From Craurococcus roseus (lineage in GTDB: Bacteria; Pseudomonadota; Alphaproteobacteria; Acetobacterales; Acetobacteraceae), in the NCBI RefSeq assembly GCF_039523795.1, contig NZ_BAAAFZ010000004.1, forward strand, positions 1 to 35,173: a DNA stretch of 35,173 bases, read 5' to 3'. A program made the translations under genes and the position numbers. The notes beneath the pieces were generated by a model. That model saw nothing but the letters and a program-made list of their open reading frames with translations. It made no database searches and was not told where the DNA came from. Position 1 is the stretch's first letter. Every line of letters begins with the position of its first letter. Positions 8,351 through 15,486 of this stretch are shown piece by piece.

Positions 8351-8374
8351 GGCGGCGGCACCAGCGCCGCCGCC
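8351..8374. terminator. bidirectional hairpin between convergent genes
   Basis: GGCGGCGGC, loop ACCAGC, GCCGCCGCC: a perfect 9-bp stem that fills the 29-base gap between the gfa stop (8345) and the stop codon of the leftward gene (8375). No T-run follows on either strand. Position and symmetry suggest it ends transcription from both sides. Confidence 0.5.
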
Positions 8375-9682
8375 TCAAGCAGGCTTCGCCGCTTGGGAGG
8401 CCGGGATCTCGGCGGCCGGCGCTCCCGGCGCCGACTCGTTCCCCCTGAAGCGCTCGATGAAGCCGTCGAGGCGGGAGAAGAAGGCCTCCACCGCGTAGCC
8501 CACGAGGAAGGCGATCGCCAAAGGCGGCAGCGGCGAGTTCTGGAGGAACAGCGTGCCGAACAGCCCGACGACGGTGCCGGCGATCAGGGCGATGAAGTAG
8601 CGGGCGCTGTTCGCGGAGGATTTCGTGTAGGCCTTCTGCTCCACCAGCTTCGCGTAATGCCGGAAGCCGTAAAGCGCAGCGCCGAGCAGGGCGTAGATCG
8701 CGGGCAGGAAGTTAGAGACGACCGCCGTGCTGATGATGGTCTTTTGCTGCACGGCCTGCGCGAAGTTCCTGATGTGCTGGTACACCAGGACTTGGTGGAA
8801 GGCCTCGTTGATGACGTCCGAGGCGGAGCGGATGATCTCCGGCCGGACGTTTATCCGGGTCAGCTTGTCCGGATGGGTCTCGTTGAACACCACCGGCGCG
8901 ATGTCCACCAGGACGCCGAAGTTGAAGTAGTTGTTGAGCTGGGTCGCGGTTTCCCTGAGCCAATTGTTCTTGCGCGAGAACTCCACCACGCCCGCGAACA
9001 GCTCGTCGGGCGTGACCCGGGCCGCCGTCTCGGACGAGCGCAACGCGGCGGCGGCGTAGGCCCTCCGTTCCGTCGCGGTGGCGCCGCTGTCCTCCGCGGG
9101 GAGCGCCGGCGCGGCGGCTTGGTTGCGCACGTACTGGACCTGCGACCAGAGCTTCAGCGCCGCCTCGTTCTGTTCCGTGATGAGCTGCGACACCTGCTTG
9201 GCGATCGACTCCTTCACCGAGATGAAGATCGAGAACGCGATGACGAAGGAGGAGAGCACCACCACGAACGCCTTGAGCAGCTTGATCGGGCTCTTGTTGG
9301 ACAGCTCCAGGGACGCGGCGGTGACCGGGCTCGTGATCCGCGAAAGGTCGGCGAAGGCGGCCCAGAAGGCGGCGGCCGTCTCCTTCGGGATGGGCTTCCC
9401 GCCGTCGACCGCCGCCCGCGCGTTCAGGATGGCGTCTATGACCCACCCCTTCACGCCCTCCTTCGCGCCGACGGGCTCCAGCGGGAAGCGGCCGGAATGC
9501 GCGGCGTGGGAAAGGAGTTGCTCCGCGTCGGCCAGGCTCTGGCGGAACAGGTCCGTCGCTTGCACCGAAGCGTCCGGCGCGGCCCCCTTGCCCGACGCGT
9601 CCGCGAAGCTGTCGTTGGCCGGAGCCGCGCGGGCGTCCTTGCGGCCGACCATCGCGGCGGCGGCCTCGGTGCTTGACGACAA
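8375..9682 (-). CDS. unrecognised membrane protein with four predicted TM segments
   Basis: I do not recognise this 435-residue protein. Residues 1-130 are soluble and hydrophilic. A first membrane segment (AFVVVLSSFVIAFSIFISV) is followed by a soluble domain of about 150 residues containing NNYFNFGVLVDIAPVVFNE. Then come a second segment (VVSNFLPAIYALLGAALYGF) and a closely spaced third and fourth (YFIALIAGTVVGLFGTLF; LPPLAIAFLVGYAVEAFF). A soluble tail ends in Ala/Pro-rich sequence. I chose TTG 9682 because GGAGGA stands eight bases upstream (9691-9696). The first in-frame ATG (9652) has no comparable SD, and the frame extends to 9838 with low-complexity sequence. It lies in the same direction as pqqACD but 264 bases beyond, so it is probably a separate unit. 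The loop between TM1 and TM2 may be periplasmic. Confidence 0.75.
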   Translation of the reverse strand: MSSSTEAAAAMVGRKDARAAPANDSFADASGKGAAPDASVQATDLFRQSLADAEQLLSHAAHSGRFPLEPVGAKEGVKGWVIDAILNARAAVDGGKPIPKETAAAFWAAFADLSRITSPVTAASLELSNKSPIKLLKAFVVVLSSFVIAFSIFISVKESIAKQVSQLITEQNEAALKLWSQVQYVRNQAAAPALPAEDSGATATERRAYAAAALRSSETAARVTPDELFAGVVEFSRKNNWLRETATQLNNYFNFGVLVDIAPVVFNETHPDKLTRINVRPEIIRSASDVINEAFHQVLVYQHIRNFAQAVQQKTIISTAVVSNFLPAIYALLGAALYGFRHYAKLVEQKAYTKSSANSARYFIALIAGTVVGLFGTLFLQNSPLPPLAIAFLVGYAVEAFFSRLDGFIERFRGNESAPGAPAAEIPASQAAKPA

Positions 9683-9946
9683 GGCGCGGGTCCTCCCTCG
9701 ACGAAACGCCGCGGCGACGCCCTCCGGATCGGCTGCTCCTCCGGAGGAGGCGCGAGCGGGCCTTGCGCCCTGGGCGGGAGGAGCGTCGGCGCCATCGGAG
9801 CACGGGCGCCGAGGGCGGCGCAGTGACGGAACGCACATACGCCGCCGGCGGCCCGGGGCGTCATCGGGGCTTCGATAAGGGGGCTTCGACCGGCCCGCCT
9901 CTGGCGAACGCGGGCGGGCGACCGATCCGGCGTCAGCGGGCCGGCG

Positions 9947-10219
9947 TCACGCCACCGCCACCACGCCGCGCTCGGCCAGGTCGCGCAGCATCTCGATGAT
10001 GTCCGCTTCGATCACCTCGCGGGGGGCGGCGAAGCGCTCCGCGAGCGTGTCGGCGATGGCGCCGACGCTGCGCGCGCCGTCCACCAGCTTCAGCACCTCC
10101 AGCGCGGTGTCGTCGGGGACGAAGGCGCGCTCGGGCGCCAGCACCACCCAGCGGCCGCGCGCCGCGTCCTCGCGCAGCCGCGCGCCCCGGGCCAAGCGCG
10201 GCACGGCGGCGGCGTCCAT
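9947..10219 (-). CDS. pqqD: PQQ biosynthesis peptide chaperone PqqD
   Basis: A 90-residue PqqD, the chaperone that binds the PqqA precursor peptide and presents it to the radical-SAM enzyme PqqE. Family features visible are ARGARLREDAARGRWVVLAPE near the start (a beta-strand region with R..WVLLAPE), then ALEVLKLVDGARSVGAIADTL (the winged-helix part with the L..DG..S...I pattern), and IEMLRDLAERGVV at the end. Length is normal. Its start is five bases after the pqqC stop, so the two are co-transcribed. The open frame continues upstream inside pqqC, but ATG 10219 gives the family length. PqqE would normally follow; here 264 non-coding bases follow instead. Confidence 0.88.
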   Translation of the reverse strand: MDAAAVPRLARGARLREDAARGRWVVLAPERAFVPDDTALEVLKLVDGARSVGAIADTLAERFAAPREVIEADIIEMLRDLAERGVVAVA

Positions 10220-10224
10220 CCCGG

Positions 10225-10974
10225 TCAGGCCGACGGTCGGAAAGCGCCGGGCGGCGGCAGGCCCGGCGAGACGTAGGCGTGGTGCAGCGCGTCGAGCTGC
10301 GCCCAGAGCAGGTCGCACTTGAAGCGGAGCGCGGCGAGCACCGCTTCCTGCTCGGCGCGCGTGCGCGCGTGCTCCTTCACGTAGCCGAGCGCGAATTCCA
10401 CGTCGCGCGGCGCTTGCGTCAGGCGCGGCGTGAAGTAGGCCAGGGTCGTCTCGGACACGAAATCGTAATGGCGCAGCATCCCCGACACGCGCTCGGAGAT
10501 GATGCCGGGCGAGAACATCTCCGTCAGCGACGAGGCGATGGCCTCCAGCACGGTTCGGTCGCGCACGAAGTGGACGTAGGCGTCCACGGCGAACACCGTG
10601 CCGGGCAGGATGCCGGCGAGCGAGGTGACGTAGTCCCGGTCGAGCCCGAGGCCGTCCGTCAGCGCCAGCCAGCGCTCCACGCCGCCCGGCCGCGAGCCGT
10701 CGCCGTCGTGGTCCTCCAGGCGGCGGCGCCATTCGCGCCGGAGCGCGGTGGTGGGCAGCCGCGCGAGCAGGGTCGCGTCCTTACGCGGGATGCTCGCTTG
10801 GTAGTAGTAGCGGTTGAGCGCCCAGGCCTGCACCTGCCCTTTGGACAATCGGCCGTCGTGCAGAAGACGGTGGAAGGGATGGAGGATGTGGTAGCGCTCC
10901 TCCCCGATGGCGCGCAGCCGCGCTTCCAACTCATCGGGCGAGAGCGCCTGCAGGCCAGCCCCCTCCACCGCCAT
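10225..10974 (-). CDS. pqqC: pyrroloquinoline-quinone synthase PqqC
   Basis: A 249-residue PqqC, the cofactor-free oxidase that performs the last ring closure and eight-electron oxidation of AHQQ to PQQ. Conserved stretches visible are YHILHPFHRLLHDGRLSK (near 28), WALNRYYYQASIPRKDA (near 51, with the substrate-contacting Tyr and Arg), RHYDFVSETTLAYF (near 167) and GYVKEHARTRAEQEA (near 191, with the conserved Lys). These match the family closely, and the length (about 250) is standard. It starts six bases after the tiny pqqA gene and is followed within five bases by pqqD. PqqB, usually between pqqA and pqqC, is absent here. PQQ serves periplasmic glucose and alcohol dehydrogenases, none of which is in this window. 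Confidence 0.93.
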   Translation of the reverse strand: MAVEGAGLQALSPDELEARLRAIGEERYHILHPFHRLLHDGRLSKGQVQAWALNRYYYQASIPRKDATLLARLPTTALRREWRRRLEDHDGDGSRPGGVERWLALTDGLGLDRDYVTSLAGILPGTVFAVDAYVHFVRDRTVLEAIASSLTEMFSPGIISERVSGMLRHYDFVSETTLAYFTPRLTQAPRDVEFALGYVKEHARTRAEQEAVLAALRFKCDLLWAQLDALHHAYVSPGLPPPGAFRPSA

Positions 10975-10980
10975 CCGTCC

Positions 10981-11061
10981 TCAGCCGATTTCGGCGCAGG
11001 CGTAGCAGTTGATTTCGAGGGCGAGCGAAACTTCGGCCACGCGGGGCTTGGTCCAAGCCAT
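10981..11061 (-). CDS. pqqA: PQQ precursor peptide PqqA
   Basis: A 26-residue peptide beginning MAWTKPRVAEV and ending EINCYACAEIG. It carries the invariant Glu and Tyr that PqqE cross-links and that become PQQ, as E16 and Y20 in the required E-x3-Y spacing; the MxWTKP start and the YxxAE end also match the family. GGGAGG lies six bases before ATG 11061. A second ATG two codons upstream (11067) abuts the SD directly and is unlikely to be used. The gene leads a compact pqqA-pqqC-pqqD operon. Identity is well supported despite the small size. Confidence 0.88.
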   Translation of the reverse strand: MAWTKPRVAEVSLALEINCYACAEIG

Positions 11062-11178
11062 TTGCATCCTCCCTCGGTGGAACGGTCCGCCGTCCCGGGC
11101 CGCCCGACGGAGAGCAGCCTTCACAGGAAGTCTCGTGACGGCCTGTCCGCCCGTCAAGGCCGGGCGCGCCCGTGGCGG

Positions 11179-11478
11179 TCAACCGCCCTTGGCGAGCTTG
11201 CGGGCGTTGGCGCGCACGCGGTGCCGCGACGGCGCCAAGGCGGCCGCGGCCACCGCGGCAGGGGTCGCGCCGGCCATCATCGCCGTGCCCGCATCGAGCG
11301 CGCCGCTCGCGAAGGCCTTCTGTTTTTCCAGCGCGTATTCGGTTAGCTTCGCCTGCGCCTTCGCCGGCTCCGTCCACAAGGCCGCACTGCGCAGCGCGAA
11401 GACCCAGCCCGCCTGCCAAGCGAAGAGGCCGTAGGTGAACGGGTCGGGGGCCGCCGCCGCGCGCCGCCGCCCCTTCAC
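11179..11478 (-). CDS. small phasin-like helical protein
   Basis: A 99-residue protein, mostly amphipathic helix. After a basic start it contains DPFTYGLFAWQAGWVFALRS, then KLTEYALEKQKAFASGALD, an Ala-rich stretch and the basic tail HRVRANARKLAKGG. The layout resembles small phasin-like proteins of alphaproteobacteria, some of them annotated 'antifreeze protein', that end in a similar RANARRL motif. Phasins coat polyhydroxyalkanoate granules. The GTG start (11478-11476) overlaps the stop of the peroxiredoxin gene as GTGA, so the two are translationally coupled. The open frame reaches 11586 inside the peroxiredoxin gene but has no support there. The function is inferred from resemblance only. 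Confidence 0.65.
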   Translation of the reverse strand: MKGRRRAAAAPDPFTYGLFAWQAGWVFALRSAALWTEPAKAQAKLTEYALEKQKAFASGALDAGTAMMAGATPAAVAAAALAPSRHRVRANARKLAKGG

Positions 11479-11957
11479 AGGGCCCCCAGCACGGCTTCCG
11501 CGCGGCTGACCTCGAACGCGCCGGGTGCTTCCACGCCGATGTGGGCCACCTTGCGGTCCTTCGCCACGAGCGCGAAGCGTTGGCACCGGACGCCCAGGCC
11601 GCGCGCCGTCAGGTCCAGTTCCAACCCCAGCGCCTTGGTGAGCTCGGCGGCGCCGTCCGCCAGCATGACGATCTTGTCGCCCACGCCCTGGCTCTTGGCC
11701 CAGGCGTCCAGCACGAAGGCGTCGTTCACGGCCATGCAGGCGACCACGTCCGCGCCCTTGGCCTTCAGGGCATCGGCGTGCTCCACGAAACCGGGCAGGT
11801 GCCGGGCGGAGCAGGTGGGCGTGAAAGCGCCCGGCACGCCGAACAGCACGACCGTCTTGCCACCGAAAAGTTCGTCGATCGAGGTTTCCCTGGGGCCGTC
11901 CGGCGTGCCCTGCGTGAGCTTCATCGAGGGTATTGTTTCGCCGGGCTGGATGGGCAT
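11475..11957 (-). CDS. peroxiredoxin of the Prx5 type
   Basis: A 160-residue thiol peroxidase that reduces H2O2 and organic hydroperoxides in the cytoplasm. The active-site motif VPGAFTPTCSARHLPGF places the peroxidatic cysteine at C49, with the supporting Thr at T46. The conserved Arg is R127 in GVRCQRFALV. Extra cysteines at C74 and C125 could take part in resolution, although many Prx5 enzymes use glutathione or glutaredoxin. Length fits Prx5. ATG 11957 has GGAGAA about five bases upstream; the longer frame to 12068 is Arg/Pro-rich and unlikely. The gene overlaps the phasin-like gene downstream by four bases. Confidence 0.92.
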   Translation of the reverse strand: MPIQPGETIPSMKLTQGTPDGPRETSIDELFGGKTVVLFGVPGAFTPTCSARHLPGFVEHADALKAKGADVVACMAVNDAFVLDAWAKSQGVGDKIVMLADGAAELTKALGLELDLTARGLGVRCQRFALVAKDRKVAHIGVEAPGAFEVSRAEAVLGAL

Positions 11958-12077
11958 GGGCTTCTCCTGTTCGCGCGGCCCGGTGTACGGCGTCCGCACC
12001 GTCCTGTCATCGCCGCTCGCGCGAGGGGGAAGGCGCGCGCGCTTGCGCGCCCGGGGAACCGCCGCCATCTATCAGCC

Positions 12078-12683
12078 ATGGCAAAGCGCGCTCGATCCAA
12101 GCGGATCCTGGCCACGAACGGTGACGGCGAGGGCTACCTCAGCGGCCAGCTCCTGATCGCCACGCCCAGTATGCAGGACTCGCAGTTCGCGGGGTCCATC
12201 ATCTGCGTTTGCGCGCACTCCGACGAGGGCGCGATGGGTTTGGTGCTGAACCGGCCGATGGAAGGCTTGAGCTTCGACGACCTGCTGCGGCAACTCGACC
12301 TCGAACCGGTTCCGGCCCAACGCTCCATCCGGCTGCACCAGGGCGGCCCGCAGGAAGGCGGGCGCGGCTTCGTGCTGCACACCAACGATTGGTCCAGCGA
12401 GGGTTCGTTGCAGGTGGGCGGCGACCTCGCCCTCACCGCCAGCGTGGACATCCTCAAGGCCATCGCCAGCGGCGGCGGTCCGCGCCTCGGCTTGCTGGCG
12501 CTGGGCTACGCGGGCTGGGGCCCGGGCCAGCTCGAGAGCGAGATCGAGGCCAATGCTTGGCTGTCGGTGTCGCCGGACGAGGCGTTGCTGTTCGGCGAAG
12601 CGCACGACGCCAAGTGGCGGCAGGCTTTCGCCAAGCTCCGGGTGGACCCGCTGCTGCTCTCGGCGGCGGCCGGGCACGCCTGA
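12078..12683 (+). CDS. YqgE/AlgH family protein (UPF0301)
   Basis: A 201-residue YqgE/AlgH protein, a widespread family of unknown biochemical role; in Pseudomonas AlgH affects alginate production. Hallmarks visible are YLSGQLLIATPSMQDSQFAG near residue 20, CAHSDEGAMGLVLNRPM near 48, the glycine-rich GGPQEGGRGFVLH near 92, and LGYAGWGPGQLESEIEANAW near 144. Length is slightly above the usual 185-190 because of a basic N-terminal extension. ATG 12078 is the first in-frame Met giving the normal N terminus; I see no strong SD. It diverges from the peroxiredoxin gene, and a hairpin follows its stop. The family is certain, the function is not known. Confidence 0.93.
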   Translation: MAKRARSKRILATNGDGEGYLSGQLLIATPSMQDSQFAGSIICVCAHSDEGAMGLVLNRPMEGLSFDDLLRQLDLEPVPAQRSIRLHQGGPQEGGRGFVLHTNDWSSEGSLQVGGDLALTASVDILKAIASGGGPRLGLLALGYAGWGPGQLESEIEANAWLSVSPDEALLFGEAHDAKWRQAFAKLRVDPLLLSAAAGHA

Positions 12684-12703
12684 CCGCCGGCCAAGCGGCC
12701 GCC

Positions 12704-12727
12704 GACGCCTCGGTTTGCCGAGGTGTC
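12704..12727 (+). terminator. hairpin terminator after yqgE
   Basis: A 10-bp stem with one G-T pair (GACGCCTCGG / CCGAGGTGTC) encloses the loop TTTG, 20 bases after the yqgE-type stop codon. A short ACTTG follows rather than a T-run. It separates the gene from the RTX gene that starts 45 bases later. Confidence 0.5.
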
Positions 12728-12772
12728 ACTTGAACGGCTCATGCCTGTGAATGGACCTTCGCGGAAAAGCGG

Positions 12773-13582
12773 ATGGCCATGGCTATAGAGTTCGGAACCC
12801 CGGACGCGGACACGCTGCCTGGAACCGACGACCCCGACATCCTTTTCGGCCTGGATGGCGATGACAGCCTGAACGCGCTCGGCGCCCCCGACGCCGTTCT
12901 TGGCAGCACGGGCGACGACTCCCTCCACGGCGACGCCGCCAACGGGCCTTTCCTCGCCGAGTCCGACGGGAATCCGGGGCGGAACTTGGTCTTCGGCGAC
13001 GAGGGAAACGACACAGTCTTCGCCGGCTACGGCGAGGACACGGTGCTCGGCGGTGCTGGCAACGACCTGATCTTCGGTCGGGGCCTCGGGCCGCCGCCCC
13101 CCTCCGGCGTCGAGTTCTTCGAGGGCGACGACGACGGCGACGCGCTCTTGGGCGGGGGCGGGGACGGGAACGACAGCGTCAGCGGCGGCGACCTCATAAG
13201 CGGCGGGGCCGGCGAGGATCTCTTCCTCTTCGGTCGCGAGGGCGTCACCGGCTTCGACATCGCCGAGGGCGTCGGCGACGGCAACCGCGCCGTGGTGACG
13301 GATTTCCGGAGCGGCGAGGACGTGCTGGACGTATCCGGGTACCGGGGCTTCTTCCTCCCGTCCGGGACGCCGGCGATGGAGTTCCTGGGGACCGGTCCGT
13401 TCGTGGAAGAGTACCGCCCTCAGTTGCGCTACGAGGTTCAGGGCGACCGCACGATCGTCCAAATCTTTTCGCCTTTCGGCACGCCGCCACCCGACGTTCC
13501 GCTCCCGCCGGCGGGGGCCACGGTGGAGATCGAGTTGCGCGGCATCCGCGGCATCTCCGAGGACGATCTGGTCCTGGGCTGA
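12773..13582 (+). CDS. RTX (haemolysin-type calcium-binding) repeat protein
   Basis: A 269-residue, strongly acidic protein with glycine- and aspartate-rich RTX nonapeptide repeats, for example LFGLDGDDSL, VFGDEGNDTV, VLGGAGNDLIFG and ISGGAGEDLFLFG, spread over residues about 20-155. Such repeats fold into calcium-binding beta-rolls after type I secretion. The segment VVTDFRSGEDVLDVSGY near 178 resembles the C-terminal domain of serralysin-type exoproteins. The final DDLVLG resembles the acidic-hydrophobic ends of type I secretion substrates. No protease, lipase or other catalytic domain is recognisable, so it may be a small RTX adhesin or matrix protein. No ABC exporter is adjacent. Two starts, ATG 12773 and 12779, are possible, and the SD is weak. 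Confidence 0.82.
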   Translation: MAMAIEFGTPDADTLPGTDDPDILFGLDGDDSLNALGAPDAVLGSTGDDSLHGDAANGPFLAESDGNPGRNLVFGDEGNDTVFAGYGEDTVLGGAGNDLIFGRGLGPPPPSGVEFFEGDDDGDALLGGGGDGNDSVSGGDLISGGAGEDLFLFGREGVTGFDIAEGVGDGNRAVVTDFRSGEDVLDVSGYRGFFLPSGTPAMEFLGTGPFVEEYRPQLRYEVQGDRTIVQIFSPFGTPPPDVPLPPAGATVEIELRGIRGISEDDLVLG

Positions 13583-13676
13583 GAGCGCGGACCGGGGACG
13601 CGGCCGTCGGGCTGGACACGCGCGCCGCCGCCGCTGCAAGAAGCGCGGCCGGGCAGCACCACAGGAGAAGCGCCGC

Positions 13677-14135
13677 ATGTCTTCCATGACCACAGCGACC
13701 ACGACAACGTCCGGCACGCCGGCCTTCCTTTCGGATTGGGCGCCGCGCCTGTTGTCCGTCCTGCGGATCATGGCGGCGCTGCTGTACATGGCGCACGGCA
13801 CGCAGAAGCTCCTCGGCTTCCCAGCCATGCCGGGCGGCCGCCCGATGCCGGAACTCCTCACCCTGCAAGGCGTCTCGGGCATCCTGGAGTTGGTGCTCGG
13901 GGTGTTGCTGGTGCTCGGCCTGTTCACCCGGCCCGCGGCCTTCGTGGCGTCGGGGCACATGGCCTTCGCCTACTTCATCGGGCACGCGCCGCGGAACTTC
14001 TTCCCCGCGCTGAACGGCGGCGACGCGGCGATCCTCTTCTGTTTCGTCTTCCTCTACCTCGCCGCCTCCGGCCCCGGGCCGTGGAGCCTGGACGCCGCGC
14101 GGACGGGGCGGGGAGCGACGCTGGCGGCGCGCTGA
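13677..14135 (+). CDS. DoxX family membrane protein
   Basis: A 152-residue inner-membrane protein of the DoxX/YphA family with four predicted TM helices. The first contains LLSVLRIMAALLYMAHGTQKLLGF, giving the family's conserved R near the helix and the HGxQKLxGF motif; the second contains ILELVLGVLLVLGLFTRPAA. An FYIGHAP-like segment, FAYFIGHAPRNFFPALNGG, follows, and the last helix contains AILFCFVFLYLAASGPG. The conserved GLFTRPAA and N-GG motifs match the family. The first 20 residues are Thr/Ser-rich. AGGAGAAG lies about six bases before ATG 13677. Members are linked to redox or thiosulfate metabolism in some species, but the role here is unknown. Confidence 0.9.
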   Translation: MSSMTTATTTTSGTPAFLSDWAPRLLSVLRIMAALLYMAHGTQKLLGFPAMPGGRPMPELLTLQGVSGILELVLGVLLVLGLFTRPAAFVASGHMAFAYFIGHAPRNFFPALNGGDAAILFCFVFLYLAASGPGPWSLDAARTGRGATLAAR

Positions 14136-14185
14136 CGGCCCGGCCGCCCGCCGGGACACCGCCACGGGGAGGAGCGGACGGGTCC

Positions 14186-15037
14186 ATGGTCCAAATCAGG
14201 CCTCTCCATCCGCTCTTCGCCGGTGAGGTCACGGGCGTGGACCTCCGTCGCCCGCTGCCCGAAACCGACTTCGCCGCCATCCGCGAGGCCTTCGAGCGGC
14301 TGTCCGTGCTGGTTTTCCCCGACCAGAGCCTGGACGACGAGGCGCAGATCGCCTTCAGCCGCCGCCTCGGCCCCTTGGAGGCGACGCGCGCCGGCGCGGC
14401 GGGCGCGGGCAGCCCCGTGATCGTGCTGAGCAACATCGGCCCGGACGGCGCCATCGCGCCGCCCACGGACAAGCAGGCGCTGAACAACCGCGCCAACCGG
14501 CATTGGCACCACGACAGCTCGTTCAAGCCGGTGCCGGCCCGCGCCTCCCTGCTCCACGCGCGCGAGATACCGGGCGCGGGCGGTGACACCGAGTTCGCTT
14601 CGACGCGAGCGGCCTGGGCCGAGTTGCCGCCGGACCTGCAACGGGCGGCGCGGGGCCGCGTGGCGTTGCACGACTTCGGCTGGTCGCGCTCCCGCGTCGC
14701 GCCTGAACTCGTCTCCGAGCAGGAGCGCGCCGATTGGCCGCCGGTGCGCCAAGCCGCCGTGCTGGACGGGCCGCACGGCCCTGCCCTCTACCTCGGCGCC
14801 CACGCGCGGAGCATCGAGGGCATGGACGAGGCCGAAGGCCACGCCTTGATCGAGCGCTTGATGGCGCATGCCACCCAGCCGCGCTTCGTCCACGCGCACC
14901 GCTGGCGCCCGCATGATTTGGTGCTGTGGGACAACCGCGCCGTGCTCCACCGCGCCACGCCCTTCGCCAACACGACCGAGCGCCGCCACATGGTCCGCAC
15001 CACCGTCGCCGGAGAGGGACCGACCCTAGCGGCCTGA
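14186..15037 (+). CDS. TauD/TfdA family Fe(II)/2-oxoglutarate dioxygenase
   Basis: A 283-residue cytoplasmic dioxygenase that couples 2-oxoglutarate decarboxylation to oxidation of a small substrate. The iron ligands are visible: the H-x-D motif in HWHHDSSFKPVPARAS (residues about 102-117) and the distal His in LWDNRAVLHRATPF near 260. The 2-oxoglutarate-binding Arg is in RRHMVRTTVAG near 274. The N terminus (HPLFAGEVTGVDLRRPL) is typical of TauD, TfdA and alpha-ketoglutarate-dependent 2,4-D or sulfonate dioxygenases. GGGGAGGAG lies about twelve bases before ATG 14186, 50 bases after doxX. Substrates range from taurine to phenoxyacetates and cannot be told from sequence; no sulfonate transporter is nearby. 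Confidence 0.9.
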   Translation: MVQIRPLHPLFAGEVTGVDLRRPLPETDFAAIREAFERLSVLVFPDQSLDDEAQIAFSRRLGPLEATRAGAAGAGSPVIVLSNIGPDGAIAPPTDKQALNNRANRHWHHDSSFKPVPARASLLHAREIPGAGGDTEFASTRAAWAELPPDLQRAARGRVALHDFGWSRSRVAPELVSEQERADWPPVRQAAVLDGPHGPALYLGAHARSIEGMDEAEGHALIERLMAHATQPRFVHAHRWRPHDLVLWDNRAVLHRATPFANTTERRHMVRTTVAGEGPTLAA

Positions 15038-15126
15038 CCGCCCGCCCACCTGCCGCGCGGAGCTTCCCGCGCCCGCGCGGCTCGGGCACGCTGCGCGCTC
15101 CGCCGCACAAGGGGGAGCCGCGCGCA

Positions 15127-15486
15127 GTGCTCAGGGCCTTCGTCGTCATCGTGTGCTTCCAATTCGCGGGCGAGGCGCTGTCGCGGCTCGCCGGCCTGCC
15201 GGTGCCCGGCCCGGTGGTGGGCTTGGCGCTGCTGGTGCTCGCCGCCCTCGCTTGGCCCGCGCTCCAGCGCGAGGTGGAGGAGGTGGCGGACACGTTGCTG
15301 CGCCACCTGTCGCTGCTGTTCGTGCCCGCCGGCGTCGGCGTGTTGCAGTACCTAGACCTGATGCGGAGCGAGTGGCTTCCGTTGCTCGCCGTGGTGGTCG
15401 TCTCCACAGCGCTGACGCTGGCGGTGTCCGCCCTCGCCTTCACCGCCGTGAGCCGGCGCGGCCGGGGCGGGGACACCGGGGCGTGA
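15127..15486 (+). CDS. CidA/LrgA family holin-like protein
   Basis: A 119-residue integral membrane protein of the CidA/LrgA family with four predicted TM helices. The characteristic second-helix motif is RLAGLPVPGPVVGLALLVLA (family pattern PG-vvGm), followed by ADTLLRHLSLLFVPAGVGVL. These proteins are holin-like or act in export of metabolites such as pyruvate or glycolate, in partnership with LrgB/CidB. GTG 15127 is chosen because GGGGGAG stands about nine bases upstream and the frame before it is low-complexity. Its stop overlaps the start of the LrgB gene as GTGA, so the pair is co-translated. Confidence 0.87.
   Translation: MLRAFVVIVCFQFAGEALSRLAGLPVPGPVVGLALLVLAALAWPALQREVEEVADTLLRHLSLLFVPAGVGVLQYLDLMRSEWLPLLAVVVVSTALTLAVSALAFTAVSRRGRGGDTGA

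Noticed and set aside
9683..9946. Search for a hidden or truncated pqqE after pqqD
   Set aside because: No radical-SAM CxxxCxxC motif or other PqqE-like sequence appears in any frame.
9947..10732. A long frame suggesting a PqqC-PqqD fusion
   Set aside because: The upstream part is an out-of-frame reading inside pqqC. PqqC has its own stop at 10225 and pqqD its own start at 10219, so they are separate genes.
12773..13582. Minus-strand open frames across the RTX gene
   Set aside because: They are the antisense of Gly/Asp repeats and give Pro/Ser-rich sequence without motifs.
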